Shown here one piece after another: positions 28,944 to 37,495 of a DNA stretch of 64,000 nucleotides (the stretch's first letter is position 1; each line of letters begins with the position of its first letter). This DNA is from 62-47 sp044463945 (GTDB lineage: Bacteria > Pseudomonadota > Alphaproteobacteria > Rhizobiales > Xanthobacteraceae). The notes under the pieces were generated by a model. That model had not been told where the DNA came from, made no database searches, and saw only the letters and a program-made list of their open reading frames with translations. A program made the position numbers and the translations under genes. The DNA lies in contig JBIQLW010000010.1 of NCBI GenBank assembly GCA_044463945.1, positions 32,800 to 96,799 of the forward strand. The letters are read 5' to 3'.

Positions 28944-30209
28944 CTATTCGGCGGCGGCCAGCGTCGTTTCGAACTGCGACGACGCCTGCATGAACGCGGA
29001 AATGCGCGGCACGATCTCCTTGCGGAAGCGCGAGCCGTTGAAGACGCCGTAATGGCCGACGCCCTTCTGTACGTAGTGAACGCGGCGGCCGGGAGGAATG
29101 GCGCTGCAAAGCCCGTGCGTCGCTTCGGTCTGGCCCAATCCGGAGATGTCGTCGTTCTCGCCTTCCACCGTCATCAGCGCGACGCGCTTGATCTTCGATG
29201 GCTGCACCAGTTTGCCGCGATGGGTCATCTCGCCCTTCGGCAGCAACTGCTTGACGAACACCCGATCGACGGTTTGCAGATAATATTCGGCAGTCAGGTC
29301 CATCACCGCGAGATATTCGTCGTAGAAATCGCGATGCTTCTCGACCTTGTCGCCGTCGCCCTTGACCAGATTGTCGAACAGGCGACGATGCGCATCGACA
29401 TGGCGGTCGAGGTTCATGCTGACGAAGCCGGTCAACTGAAGGAAGCCGGGATAGACGTCGCGCATGAAGCCGGGATGCGGAAATGGCACCTTGGTGATGA
29501 CGTTGCTGCGGAACCAGTCGATGCCGCGCTCCTGCGCCAGATTGTTGACCGCAGTGGGATTGCGCCGCGTGTCGATCGGCCCGCCCATCAGCGTCATCGA
29601 CAGCGGAACGTTGTCGTCGCCTTCGGCTTCCATCACCGATACCGCCATTAGCACCGGCACCGCCGGTTGGCACACCGCGACGACATGCACGTCGCCGCCG
29701 AGCAGGCGCAGGATTTCGATGAGGTAATCGACGTAGTCGTCGAGATCGAACCGCCCGGCCGCCGACGGCACCATGCGTGCGTCGGCCCAATCGGTGATGT
29801 AGACGTCATGTCCCGGAAGGAAGGCTTCGACAGTTCCCCGCAATAGCGTGGCATAGTGCCCCGACATCGGCGCGACGATCAGCACGCGCGGTTGCGGCTT
29901 GCTCAGCGGCGCGACGATACCACGATCAAAGTTCAGAAGGCGGCAGAACGGCTTCTCCCATACCGAGCGGATCGCGATCGGAACGGTATGGCCTTCGACC
30001 ACGGTGTGGGTGAGGCCCCACTCCGGCTTGCCGTAGCGGCGGGTAATGCGGTCGAACAGTTCGCAACTGGCGGCAACCGATTTGCCGACCTGGGTGTGCG
30101 ACCACGGATTGAGCGGATTCTCGAACAGGATCTTGGTGGCGTCGAATACCGCGCGCGCCGGATTGAGCGAGGCTTGCCCCATCTCATACATCCAGTAGAG
30201 CGGCATCAT
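28944..30209 (-). CDS. phaZ: intracellular polyhydroxybutyrate depolymerase
   Basis: 421 residues, alpha/beta hydrolase of the intracellular native-PHB depolymerase family. The nucleophile elbow reads VVAVCQPAVPVL with a catalytic Cys at ~180 instead of Ser, as in the Ralstonia PhaZ1 type (Cys183 there). An Asp in the later region and a C-terminal His (GVGHYGVFNGSRFR) complete the triad. It mobilises stored PHB granules to 3-hydroxybutyrate or its oligomers in the cytoplasm. The start is placed at ATGATG (30209) opening MMPLYWMYEMGQ, the usual family N-terminus; an upstream ATG adding 103 atypical residues is rejected. It is divergent from regB across ~290 bases. Confidence 0.93.
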   Translation of the reverse strand: MMPLYWMYEMGQASLNPARAVFDATKILFENPLNPWSHTQVGKSVAASCELFDRITRRYGKPEWGLTHTVVEGHTVPIAIRSVWEKPFCRLLNFDRGIVAPLSKPQPRVLIVAPMSGHYATLLRGTVEAFLPGHDVYITDWADARMVPSAAGRFDLDDYVDYLIEILRLLGGDVHVVAVCQPAVPVLMAVSVMEAEGDDNVPLSMTLMGGPIDTRRNPTAVNNLAQERGIDWFRSNVITKVPFPHPGFMRDVYPGFLQLTGFVSMNLDRHVDAHRRLFDNLVKGDGDKVEKHRDFYDEYLAVMDLTAEYYLQTVDRVFVKQLLPKGEMTHRGKLVQPSKIKRVALMTVEGENDDISGLGQTEATHGLCSAIPPGRRVHYVQKGVGHYGVFNGSRFRKEIVPRISAFMQASSQFETTLAAAE

Positions 30210-30502
30210 CGTTGCGGAGCCGCCCTGTACCGGCAGAGTCGGCGCACCGCCAAATTCACCAATCGCCATCAGCAAATCCCCGATCTGTTTATTGCATCGC
30301 AGCAGTTTGACGGTTGCATATAGGAGCGTCAATCCATCTCTTCGACTATCCCCTTGCAGTCTAACGATTTCGTTGCGACCGCGTTCAATGGAACACATTC
30401 CTGCCGCAGGAGCCGGATGGAACAAGATACCTCTCCACAGCACCGGAACCGCGACGCAAGGCGCGATATCTTTAGGCGTGAGCGATGCTTTAAGGTCCGC
30501 CC

Positions 30503-31828
30503 ATGACCGACACCGCATTCCCGACCTTCCATCACCCCCGGCGCAATATTCGCCTCGACACTATCCTGCGCCTGCGATGGCTCGCCGCGCTCGGCCAGCT
30601 CGCAGCGATTTTCTTTGTCGTTCAAAGCCTTGACTTCGATGTTCCGGTCATTCCCTGCATCGCCATCATCGCCGCCTCGGCGGTGGTCACGCTGGCCCTG
30701 CAGATTATTGCCAATCCGATGGAACGGCTGGCGCCGCGGTTCGCAGCCGCGCTGCTGGCGCTCAACATCGCGGAACTGGCGGGACTGCTCTATCTTACCG
30801 GCGGACTGGAAAACCCCTTCTCGTTCCTGTTCCTGGGCCCGGTGCTGATCTCGGCGACGGCGCTGCCGACCCGAATCACCATCGCGCTCGGGATATTTGC
30901 GGCGGTCTGCGCCACCGCGCTGGGCTTTTTTCATCTGCCACTGCCTTGGCACAGCGACGAGCCGCTGGTGCTGCCACCAGTCTATATGGCCGGCATCTGG
31001 CTCTCGATTCTGCTCGCGATCGGCGTCACCAGCCTCTACACGTTCCAGGTCACCGAGGAGGCGCGCAAGCTGGCCGACGCGCTGGCGGCGACCGAACTGG
31101 TGCTGACCCGCGAGCAGCATCTGACCCAGCTCGACGGCCTCGCCGCCGCCGCCGCCCATGAACTCGGCACGCCGCTTTCGACCATCTTCCTGATCTCGCG
31201 CGAACTTGAACAGGCGACCCCGCCCGACAGCCCGCTGGCCGGCGACCTCAAGACGCTGCGCGAACAGGCGCAGCGCTGCCGCGACATTCTCGCCAAGATC
31301 GCCCAACTGTCCTCGTCGGGCGCGCCGTTCGACCGGATGCCGCTCTCGACGCTGATCGAGGAATCGGTGGCGCCGCACCGCGATTTCGGCATCTCCATCA
31401 CCATCCGCATCGCCACCGCCGAGTCCCCCGAGCCGACCAGCATGCGCAACCCCGCGATCCTCTATGGTGTCGGCAACATCCTCGAAAACGCCGTGGACTT
31501 TGCCCGCTCCACCGTCGAGGTCGATGCCCGGTGGACCGACGACATCGTCGAGATCGTGATTTCCGACGACGGTCCGGGCATCGCGCCGGATCTGCTGAAG
31601 CGGATCGGCGAGCCCTATCTGTCGCGTCGGCGCGGGGCCGATCAGACCCACCGCGAGCGGCGCGGCCTCGGCCTCGGCATTTTCATCGCGCGCACCTTCC
31701 TGGAGCGCTCTGACGCCGAAGTCGCGTTCTCCAACCGGATCTTCCCTGACCACGGCGCGATCGTGCGGATCACCTGGCCGCGCGCGAGCTTCGAGAACAC
31801 GCAGTCGGCGAACGCCTCCGGCGAATGA
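30503..31828 (+). CDS. regB: redox-responsive sensor histidine kinase RegB/PrrB
   Basis: 441 residues. Six membrane helices cover ~25-185; between helices the heptapeptide GGLENPF (100-106) is the known ubiquinone-sensing motif of RegB. The H-box is AAAHELGTPLSTI with phospho-acceptor His219. A Cys at 259 in RCRDILAKIAQL matches the redox-active cysteine of RegB. The ATP-binding domain has DDGPGIAP (~357-364) and RGLGLGIFIA. It phosphorylates RegA when the quinone pool or oxygen status is reducing, controlling photosynthesis, CO2 fixation, nitrogen fixation or respiratory genes depending on the species. regA follows on the same strand after 144 bases. Confidence 0.96.
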   Translation: MTDTAFPTFHHPRRNIRLDTILRLRWLAALGQLAAIFFVVQSLDFDVPVIPCIAIIAASAVVTLALQIIANPMERLAPRFAAALLALNIAELAGLLYLTGGLENPFSFLFLGPVLISATALPTRITIALGIFAAVCATALGFFHLPLPWHSDEPLVLPPVYMAGIWLSILLAIGVTSLYTFQVTEEARKLADALAATELVLTREQHLTQLDGLAAAAAHELGTPLSTIFLISRELEQATPPDSPLAGDLKTLREQAQRCRDILAKIAQLSSSGAPFDRMPLSTLIEESVAPHRDFGISITIRIATAESPEPTSMRNPAILYGVGNILENAVDFARSTVEVDARWTDDIVEIVISDDGPGIAPDLLKRIGEPYLSRRRGADQTHRERRGLGLGIFIARTFLERSDAEVAFSNRIFPDHGAIVRITWPRASFENTQSANASGE

Positions 31829-31972
31829 CGCCCACGCTATCGGGAACCGACTCCCATTGATGTGAGTTCCAGTGAATGATCGCCGGTGGCACGCTGTCGC
31901 GACGATATGTGCCCTTGGAATTGCATGGCAGTCCCCCATATCGTGGGGATCGACAATCAGGAAAACCAGCCC

Positions 31973-32527
31973 GTGACAGCTATTGCCGAACTTGCCACTG
32001 AAACCGATCGCTCCTTGATGATCGTGGAAGACGACAAACCGTTTCTCGAACGGCTGTCACGCGCGATGGAAAGCCGGGGTTTTTCAGTGACCTCGTGTGA
32101 GAGCGTGTCCGACGGGCTCGACCACATCGGCAAGTCCGCGCCGGCCTTCGCCGTGGTGGATCTGCGGCTCGGCGACGGCAACGGGCTCGACGTGGTGGCG
32201 GCGCTGAAGCGGCAGCGGCCGGACGCGCGCGCCATCGTGCTGACCGGCTACGGCAACATCGCGACTGCGGTGACCGCGGTGAAGATGGGCGCGGTCGATT
32301 ACCTGTCCAAGCCCGCCGATGCCGACGACGTGGTCGCGGCGTTGCTCGCGAGCGGCACCGAGAAGTCGGAACTGCCGAGCAACCCGATGTCGGCCGATCG
32401 CGTGCGCTGGGAGCACATCCAGCGCATCTACGAGCTTTGCAACCGCAACGTCTCCGAAACCGCACGCCGCCTCAACATGCACCGCCGCACCTTGCAGCGC
32501 ATCCTCGCCAAGCGCGCCCCGCGCTGA
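31973..32527 (+). CDS. regA: response regulator RegA/PrrA/ActR/RegR
   Basis: 184 residues. The receiver domain has the acidic pair EDD (~19-21) and phospho-acceptor Asp63 in VVDLRLGDGNGLD, with Thr/Lys switch residues in VLTGYGN and YLSKPAD. A proline-poor linker leads to a Fis-type helix-turn-helix (RIYELCNRNVSETARRLNMHRRTLQRILAKRAPR) that is nearly invariant across RegA homologues. The start is taken as GTG at 31973 (preceded by AGGAAAACC), giving the expected N-terminus (M)TAIAELATETDRSLMIV; the ATG at 31925 would add 16 residues unlike the family. Partner of RegB upstream. Confidence 0.95.
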   Translation: MTAIAELATETDRSLMIVEDDKPFLERLSRAMESRGFSVTSCESVSDGLDHIGKSAPAFAVVDLRLGDGNGLDVVAALKRQRPDARAIVLTGYGNIATAVTAVKMGAVDYLSKPADADDVVAALLASGTEKSELPSNPMSADRVRWEHIQRIYELCNRNVSETARRLNMHRRTLQRILAKRAPR

Positions 32528-32534
32528 ACGTCTT

Positions 32535-33473
32535 TCACTGCCCGATCGCCGGACGGATGGCGAAACCGTCGCGCGGGAAATGAACGTGGACAGTGCCGAT
32601 GGCGGTGTCGTCACGCCGCAGCGTGACGCTGTCACGATCGATCGCCACCAGCTCGCCTTCGACCGGATCGAATCCCCAGTCGTCCGGCGTGACGGTGAGA
32701 CGCATCCCGATGCGGAATACGCCGGGCTCGCCAGGGGCCGGCGGTAGCGCGGCCGGTGGCGAGTTACGGGCAATGATGAGGGCCGCGTCCGGAGTCAGCG
32801 GCTGCGGCGCGCCGTGGCCGATGGCGTCTAACCGCGCCAGCCACGCGCCGACATGCGGGCAGCCCTCCAGCCCGGCCTCGTCGCCGAGATTGCCGCGCAC
32901 GTACCACAACGGATGATAGGCCGCGAGATCGGCCACCGAGAGCGCCGCGCCGATGAGAAAGGCGCGGCCGTCGCCCAGCGCCTGCTCCAGCCAGCCGAGA
33001 TGCAAACCGAACTGGACGCGCAAATCCGGCACCCGCAGCTTCATCGTCGCGCTGTTCCAGTTGTCGAATTTGCCGGCGGTGAAGCGGGCGCGGTCGGCGT
33101 GGAGTTCCGGCGGAAAGCGGTCGCCGTGCAGCCCGAACACCAGCCCCAGCGCATTGGCGAACAACTGGCGATCCGCCCATGCCGCGACGATCTCGGCCTG
33201 CCCGGCGCTTGCCGCGGGAAAAATCGACGGCGCCGGATAGCGGCGCTCAAGCTCGCGCAGGATGCAGCGGGTGTCGCAAAAAATATCCGCGCCGATCTGC
33301 ATCACCGGAATGCGCCGGTAACCGCCGGTGAGCGCGGTCAGCCACGGCTTGGGCGCGAGGCGCGGCTGTTCCACCGCGCGCCACTCAAGCCCCTTGAAGC
33401 CGAGCGCGAGGCGGACCTTCTCCGCGAACGGCGAGCGCGGATAGTGATGCAGGATGATCTCCGTCTCCGCCAC
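32535..33473 (-). CDS. glutathione S-transferase family protein with extra C-terminal domain
   Basis: 312 residues. An N-terminal thioredoxin-like GST domain (HHYPRSPFAEKVRLALGFKGLEW, ~8-30, then PVMQIGADIFCDTRCILRELERRYP with the gamma-Glu contact region) and a helical GST C domain (~95-235). About 70 further residues follow (from ~240; MRLTVTPDDWGFDPVEGELVAIDRDSVTLRR), forming a beta-rich module not found in ordinary ~200-230 aa GSTs. The start is a GTG at 33473 with GGGGAA upstream. The substrate is unknown. The stop is 8 bases from the regA stop (convergent), and the aldo/keto reductase lies upstream on the same strand. Confidence 0.85.
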   Translation of the reverse strand: MAETEIILHHYPRSPFAEKVRLALGFKGLEWRAVEQPRLAPKPWLTALTGGYRRIPVMQIGADIFCDTRCILRELERRYPAPSIFPAASAGQAEIVAAWADRQLFANALGLVFGLHGDRFPPELHADRARFTAGKFDNWNSATMKLRVPDLRVQFGLHLGWLEQALGDGRAFLIGAALSVADLAAYHPLWYVRGNLGDEAGLEGCPHVGAWLARLDAIGHGAPQPLTPDAALIIARNSPPAALPPAPGEPGVFRIGMRLTVTPDDWGFDPVEGELVAIDRDSVTLRRDDTAIGTVHVHFPRDGFAIRPAIGQ

Positions 33474-33589
33474 GCTGTTCCCCGCAATCTCCGCCTCGTG
33501 CCCGTGCGGGCTCGATCAGCCTCCATACGTCAGCACCCATTTTGCGCGCATCGTCATCCATTGCAACCGCACGCACCGGCAGGCCGGAG

Positions 33590-34609
33590 CTATTCTGAAA
33601 GCGCGGTGCGGACGCGGCGGCCCTCGATCGGATAAGCGGGATCGTTATAGCCCGGCGTCGAGGCATGGCCGGTCACCACCAGGCGGTCGATCAGCGCCTC
33701 GTCCTCGGCGGTGAAGCGATAATCGAGCGCGCGCAGATAATCGTCCCATTGTTCCTCGGTGCGCGGCCCGGCGATGACCGAACTGACGAAAGTGCTGTTG
33801 AGCACCCACGCCACCGCGAACTGTCCGGCGGTGATGCCCTTCGCCTCGGCGTAGCGGCGGATGTCCTGCGCCAGCCGCAGGGATTCCGGCCGCCACTCGG
33901 TCTGCATCATGCGGCTGTCGTTGCGCCCGGCGCGCGTCTCCTTGGCGGGCGCGGCGTCGGGATCATATTTTCCGGTGAGCACGCCGCGCGCCAGCGGGCT
34001 GTAGGGTACGACGCCGAGGCCATAGAAACCGCAGGCCGGCAGATGCTCGACTTCCGGCATCCGGTTCATGGCGTTGTAGTAAGGCTGGCTCACCACCGGG
34101 CGAGCGATGCCGAGCCGGTCGCAGATGTTGCAGATTTCGGCGACGCGCCAGGCGCGATAGTTGGAGAGGCCGAAGTAGCGCACCTTGCCGTCGCGGATCA
34201 GGTCGCCGACAGCGCGCACTGTCTCCTCAAGCGGCGTCGCATGGTCTTCCTTGTGCAGATAATAGATATCGATCCAGTCGGTGCCGAGCCGCCGCAGGCT
34301 GTCCTCGCACGCCTGCATCACCCAGCGCCGCGACAGCCCGACACGGTTGGGATCGTTACCCATCGGGTTGGCGAGCTTGGTCGCCAGCACCCAGTGCTCG
34401 CGCCGCGCGGCGATGGCGCGGCCGACCACCTTCTCCGAACCGCCGTCGCAGTAGATGTCCGCGGTGTCGATGAAGTTGATGCCTGCGGCCGACGCCTTGT
34501 CGACGATGCGGATCGAGGTCGGCTCGTCGGTCGGGCCACCGAACATCATCGTGCCGAGGCACAATGGCGAAACCTTCAGGCCGCTGCGGCCAAGCTGGCG
34601 ATACTGCAT
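33590..34609 (-). CDS. aldo/keto reductase
   Basis: 339 residues, (beta/alpha)8 NADPH-dependent oxidoreductase of the AKR superfamily, similar to the YajO/Tas-like and voltage-gated K+ channel beta subunit groups. The tetrad is readable: Asp in NFIDTADIYCDGGSE (~50-64), Tyr in the same motif, Lys in WVLATKLANPMG (~77-81) and His in IYYLHKEDHATPLEE (~118). Later GVVPYSPLARGVLTGKY is typical. It reduces aldehydes or ketones; the natural substrate is unknown. The ATG at 34609 (MQYRQLGRSGLKVSPLCLGT) is the family start. It lies 27 bases downstream of the thioesterase gene, so both are probably in one transcript. Confidence 0.93.
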   Translation of the reverse strand: MQYRQLGRSGLKVSPLCLGTMMFGGPTDEPTSIRIVDKASAAGINFIDTADIYCDGGSEKVVGRAIAARREHWVLATKLANPMGNDPNRVGLSRRWVMQACEDSLRRLGTDWIDIYYLHKEDHATPLEETVRAVGDLIRDGKVRYFGLSNYRAWRVAEICNICDRLGIARPVVSQPYYNAMNRMPEVEHLPACGFYGLGVVPYSPLARGVLTGKYDPDAAPAKETRAGRNDSRMMQTEWRPESLRLAQDIRRYAEAKGITAGQFAVAWVLNSTFVSSVIAGPRTEEQWDDYLRALDYRFTAEDEALIDRLVVTGHASTPGYNDPAYPIEGRRVRTALSE

Positions 34610-34636
34610 CGAACGCTCCCTCGGTTGCCGGCCGCC

Positions 34637-35056
34637 TCAGCGGCGCATGATCTTGAACACGCCGTTGGCGAGCGAGACGCAACGGTCATCGACGCTCAGC
34701 TCGGCGCTCATGAAAATCAGGCTTCTGGTACTGCGCACCATGCGCGGCCGCGACACGATGAGATCGCCGATCCGCGCCGCGTCGATGAAATGCACGTCCA
34801 TCTGAATGGTGGCGAGGTGCTCGGAGCCGGATTCATAGCGGGCGGTCATGCCGCAGGTGCGGTCCGCCAGCGTCATCAGAAGGCCGCCCTGCACCAGCCC
34901 ACGCCGGTTGCGATGCTTGCGCTGGCCCTCGATGGCGTATTCGTGCCGGCCCTCCACCATCCGGTGCCAAAGCGGCCCGACGTAGCCGATGAAGCCGTCG
35001 TCTTCGAGAATGGTCCAGCCCTGCGCCCGCAGGCCGGTTTCCGCGCCGTCGTCCAT
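34637..35056 (-). CDS. hotdog-fold thioesterase (PaaI family)
   Basis: 139 residues of the 4HBT/PaaI hotdog fold. The core helix motif is HRNRRGLVQGGLLMTLADRTCGMTAR (~48-73), in which the Gly-Gly of the hotdog helix and the following Asp (ADR) fit the PaaI acyl-CoA thioesterase active site. The remaining strands (ATIQMDVHFIDAARIGDLIVSRPRMVRSTRSLIFMSAEL) complete the sheet. It probably hydrolyses a medium- or aromatic acyl-CoA. AAGGACG precedes the ATG at good spacing. It lies between the TPR-caspase and aldo/keto reductase genes on the same strand, with ~100 bases to the former. Confidence 0.9.
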   Translation of the reverse strand: MDDGAETGLRAQGWTILEDDGFIGYVGPLWHRMVEGRHEYAIEGQRKHRNRRGLVQGGLLMTLADRTCGMTARYESGSEHLATIQMDVHFIDAARIGDLIVSRPRMVRSTRSLIFMSAELSVDDRCVSLANGVFKIMRR

Positions 35057-35158
35057 ATCGCGTCCTTGAGCAATCCCCTGCCCGCAGTCACGCTATTTTC
35101 GCCGACGGCGCAAGGCGAAAAACGGCAGACGGGGCATGGCGGGATTTCATGTGTCACG

Positions 35159-37264
35159 TTACTTCAGCAGGAAGTAGAAACTCTCGCCGGGCAGCGAGCC
35201 GTAGACGAACGGCTCCTGCTGTCGGTTGGTCATCTGGCGCACCTCGTCGCGCACCAGGCGGAACAACATGCCGATCTCCAGATTCGGGATCAGCATGTGC
35301 TTGAGCAGCGAACTGACGAACGGGCTGTTCCGGCCGTCGCCGTCGAGCGCCGTCTGGCCGTCGCGGGCGGCGTAGGCGACCAGCGTGCCGACGTCCGGCT
35401 CAATCGCCGTCAGCCCGCGCGTGACCGAGCGCGAGGCTACCGAACGTCGCATCTTGTTGAGGAACGGGTTGTCGCGGCAGGCATCGAGGATCACCATGCG
35501 CAGCTTCTTGGCGCCCTCGGTCGCCGCCAGCATCCGGTCGAGCGGCACTGCCTCGTCCTCGACATCGCGATCGGATTCCATCCGCGCATCGATCGGGATG
35601 AGGTAGTTGGTCCCGTTCAGCCCGATGCCGTGACCGGCAAAATAGATCACGCTCCAGTTGGCGTGGTCGGCCTCGTCGCGAAACTTGCGGAGCGCCCGCA
35701 CCATCTGATTCCGCGTCAGGTTCTTCTCGATCTGCACGCTGTCGAAGCCAACCTTGCGGAAGGCGTCGCCGATCGCCTCGGCGTCGCGGACCGGATTGGT
35801 GAGCTGCGGCACGCTCTGATAGCCGGAATTGCCGATGATGAGGGCGACGCGGCGCCCCTGATCGATCTTCGGCGGCGTCGGAAGTTGGGCGGTGAGCCTG
35901 GCTTCCTCCTCCTTGGCGCGGGCCTGCTCGGCCGCCAGCCGCTCTTTTTCCTCCTCCTGCTTCTTCTTTGCGGCCTCAGCTTGCCGCCGGGCTTCGGCCT
36001 TGGCCCGCTCCGCGAGCGCTGCCGCCTGTACGCGCGCCAGATTACGCGCCTCGCGCGCCATCGAGGGGTCGGGGTCCTTCTCCGGCGCCATCTTCAGCGC
36101 CTTGTCGAAATCCGCTTTCGCCTTGTCGCTCTGGCCGGTCTGCTCATAAGCCATGCCGCGCCCGGCAAAGGCGCAGACCGCGTTGGCGGTGACCCGCATG
36201 GCGACGCCGTATTCGGCGATCGCGCGGTCGAACTCGCCGCGATCGCGATAGATGTCGGCGCGGCGGCAATGATTCATCGCCGAGTTCGGAAACAGCGCGA
36301 TGGCCTTGTCGATATCGGCCAGCGCCCGGCCGAGATCGCCGTCGAGCCGCAACACCTCGGCGCGGTTGCTCAGCGCCCGCGATTCCTTGGGGTTGATGAG
36401 GAGCGCCTCGGTGTAGTCGGAAATCGAATCCGAATAGCGCTTCTTGTCCTTGAGCGCGATGGCGCGGTTGATCAGCGGGTCGGTGTTCTGCGAGCCGAGT
36501 TCGACCGCCTTGTTGTGGCTTTCGAGGGCGGCGTCGAGGTCGCCCTTGAGCCGCAGCGCCTCGCCGCGGCCGCTATAGGCGCGCCAGTCCTTGGGATCGA
36601 GTTCGATTGCCTTGTTGTAGTTCTGGATGGCGCGCTCATTGTCGCCCTTGTCGATATAGACCTGCGCGCGCTCGCCATAGGCGATGGGATTTTTCGGATC
36701 GATCCTGATCGCGGCATCGAAATCGCGGATAGCGCGGTCGAAGTCGCGCTTGCCGTACCAGGCGTCACCGCGATGGATGAAGGCGGCGTAGTAATCGTGC
36801 TTGAGCGCGATGGCGCGGTCGAAATCCTTGATCGCGCCTTCGAACTCGCCCTTTCGGAACAGCGCGAAGCCGCGCAGATAAAACGCGAAGGACGATTTCG
36901 CATCGAGCGCGATCGCCTGGTTGAGATCGGCGATGGCGCGGTCGAACTCGTCCTGCCGCAGCAGCACGAAGCCGCGATTGCGGAAGGCATCGACGAACGC
37001 CGGATTGCGCTCGATGGCGGCAGTGTAATCGTCGATCGCCGACGCATACAGCCCCTTGTGAAACCAGGCATTGCCGCGATTGTTGTAGGCGGCTTCAAGG
37101 TTCGGAATCTGGTTGCCGGTGATGATGCGGGTGCAGGCCGGGATGCCGATGTCCGGGTCTTTGACAGCATTGTCGCACAATTGCGGGTCGTCGGCCGCGC
37201 ACGCCGGGCCAGCCAGCGCCGCCAGCATCGTCAGCATGATCCCGAAAGATCTCAGACCGCGCAT
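35159..37264 (-). CDS. exported TPR / coiled-coil / caspase-domain (C14) protein
   Basis: About 701 residues. A signal peptide (MRGLRSFGIMLTMLAALAGPACA) precedes at least nine tetratricopeptide repeats (~25-370; recurring NRGNAWFHKGLYASAIDDYTAAI-type units). A highly charged coiled coil (~380-440, many Glu/Lys/Ala/Arg) follows, and then a caspase-like p20 domain from ~450: VALIIGNSGYQSVPQLTNPVRDA, catalytic His in YFAGHGIGLNG (~544) and catalytic Cys in VILDACRDNPF (~596), so the dyad is intact. It is a bacterial metacaspase/orthocaspase relative that would act in the periplasm. An ATG nine codons upstream is an alternative start. The gene is followed by a thioesterase gene; the autotransporter terminator lies upstream of it. 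Substrate and biological role are unknown. Confidence 0.9.
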   Translation of the reverse strand: MRGLRSFGIMLTMLAALAGPACAADDPQLCDNAVKDPDIGIPACTRIITGNQIPNLEAAYNNRGNAWFHKGLYASAIDDYTAAIERNPAFVDAFRNRGFVLLRQDEFDRAIADLNQAIALDAKSSFAFYLRGFALFRKGEFEGAIKDFDRAIALKHDYYAAFIHRGDAWYGKRDFDRAIRDFDAAIRIDPKNPIAYGERAQVYIDKGDNERAIQNYNKAIELDPKDWRAYSGRGEALRLKGDLDAALESHNKAVELGSQNTDPLINRAIALKDKKRYSDSISDYTEALLINPKESRALSNRAEVLRLDGDLGRALADIDKAIALFPNSAMNHCRRADIYRDRGEFDRAIAEYGVAMRVTANAVCAFAGRGMAYEQTGQSDKAKADFDKALKMAPEKDPDPSMAREARNLARVQAAALAERAKAEARRQAEAAKKKQEEEKERLAAEQARAKEEEARLTAQLPTPPKIDQGRRVALIIGNSGYQSVPQLTNPVRDAEAIGDAFRKVGFDSVQIEKNLTRNQMVRALRKFRDEADHANWSVIYFAGHGIGLNGTNYLIPIDARMESDRDVEDEAVPLDRMLAATEGAKKLRMVILDACRDNPFLNKMRRSVASRSVTRGLTAIEPDVGTLVAYAARDGQTALDGDGRNSPFVSSLLKHMLIPNLEIGMLFRLVRDEVRQMTNRQQEPFVYGSLPGESFYFLLK

Positions 37265-37429
37265 CACAGTTCTCGCATTCGAACCGGCCATACCAATAGC
37301 CCGTTCAATCTCAATGCGGAATATCCAGAGCTTCTGTTACCAGGATCACATTCGGACACTTGCAGCCGTTGGTGAGTGCCGCGAGGACCGCTTTGCGTTC
37401 ATTCCGGTCCGCGACGCGGCGCGCCTTCC

Positions 37430-37466
37430 GGCAAAGCAAAAGACCCTCGGGAGAGGCCCGAGGGTC
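37430..37466 (-). terminator. rho-independent terminator of the autotransporter gene
   Basis: A ten-base perfect stem (37442-37451 pairing with 37457-37466) around a five-base loop. Read on the minus strand it is followed by TTTTGCTTTGC. It lies 30 bases after the stop codon of the autotransporter gene and insulates the TPR-caspase gene downstream. Confidence 0.9.
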
Positions 37467-37495
37467 CGTGTCGTTCGGAATGATCGCAGGAGCGA

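Noticed and set aside
30210..30502. RegA-binding sites between phaZ and regB
   Set aside because: GCGAC/GTCGC-like words occur but in a 65% GC genome they are too common to be called without a search.
33665..37375. Long plus-strand frame of 1236 codons opposite the AKR, thioesterase and TPR-caspase genes
   Set aside because: It is the complementary shadow of well-supported minus-strand genes, with Arg/His/Ala-rich composition and no domains.
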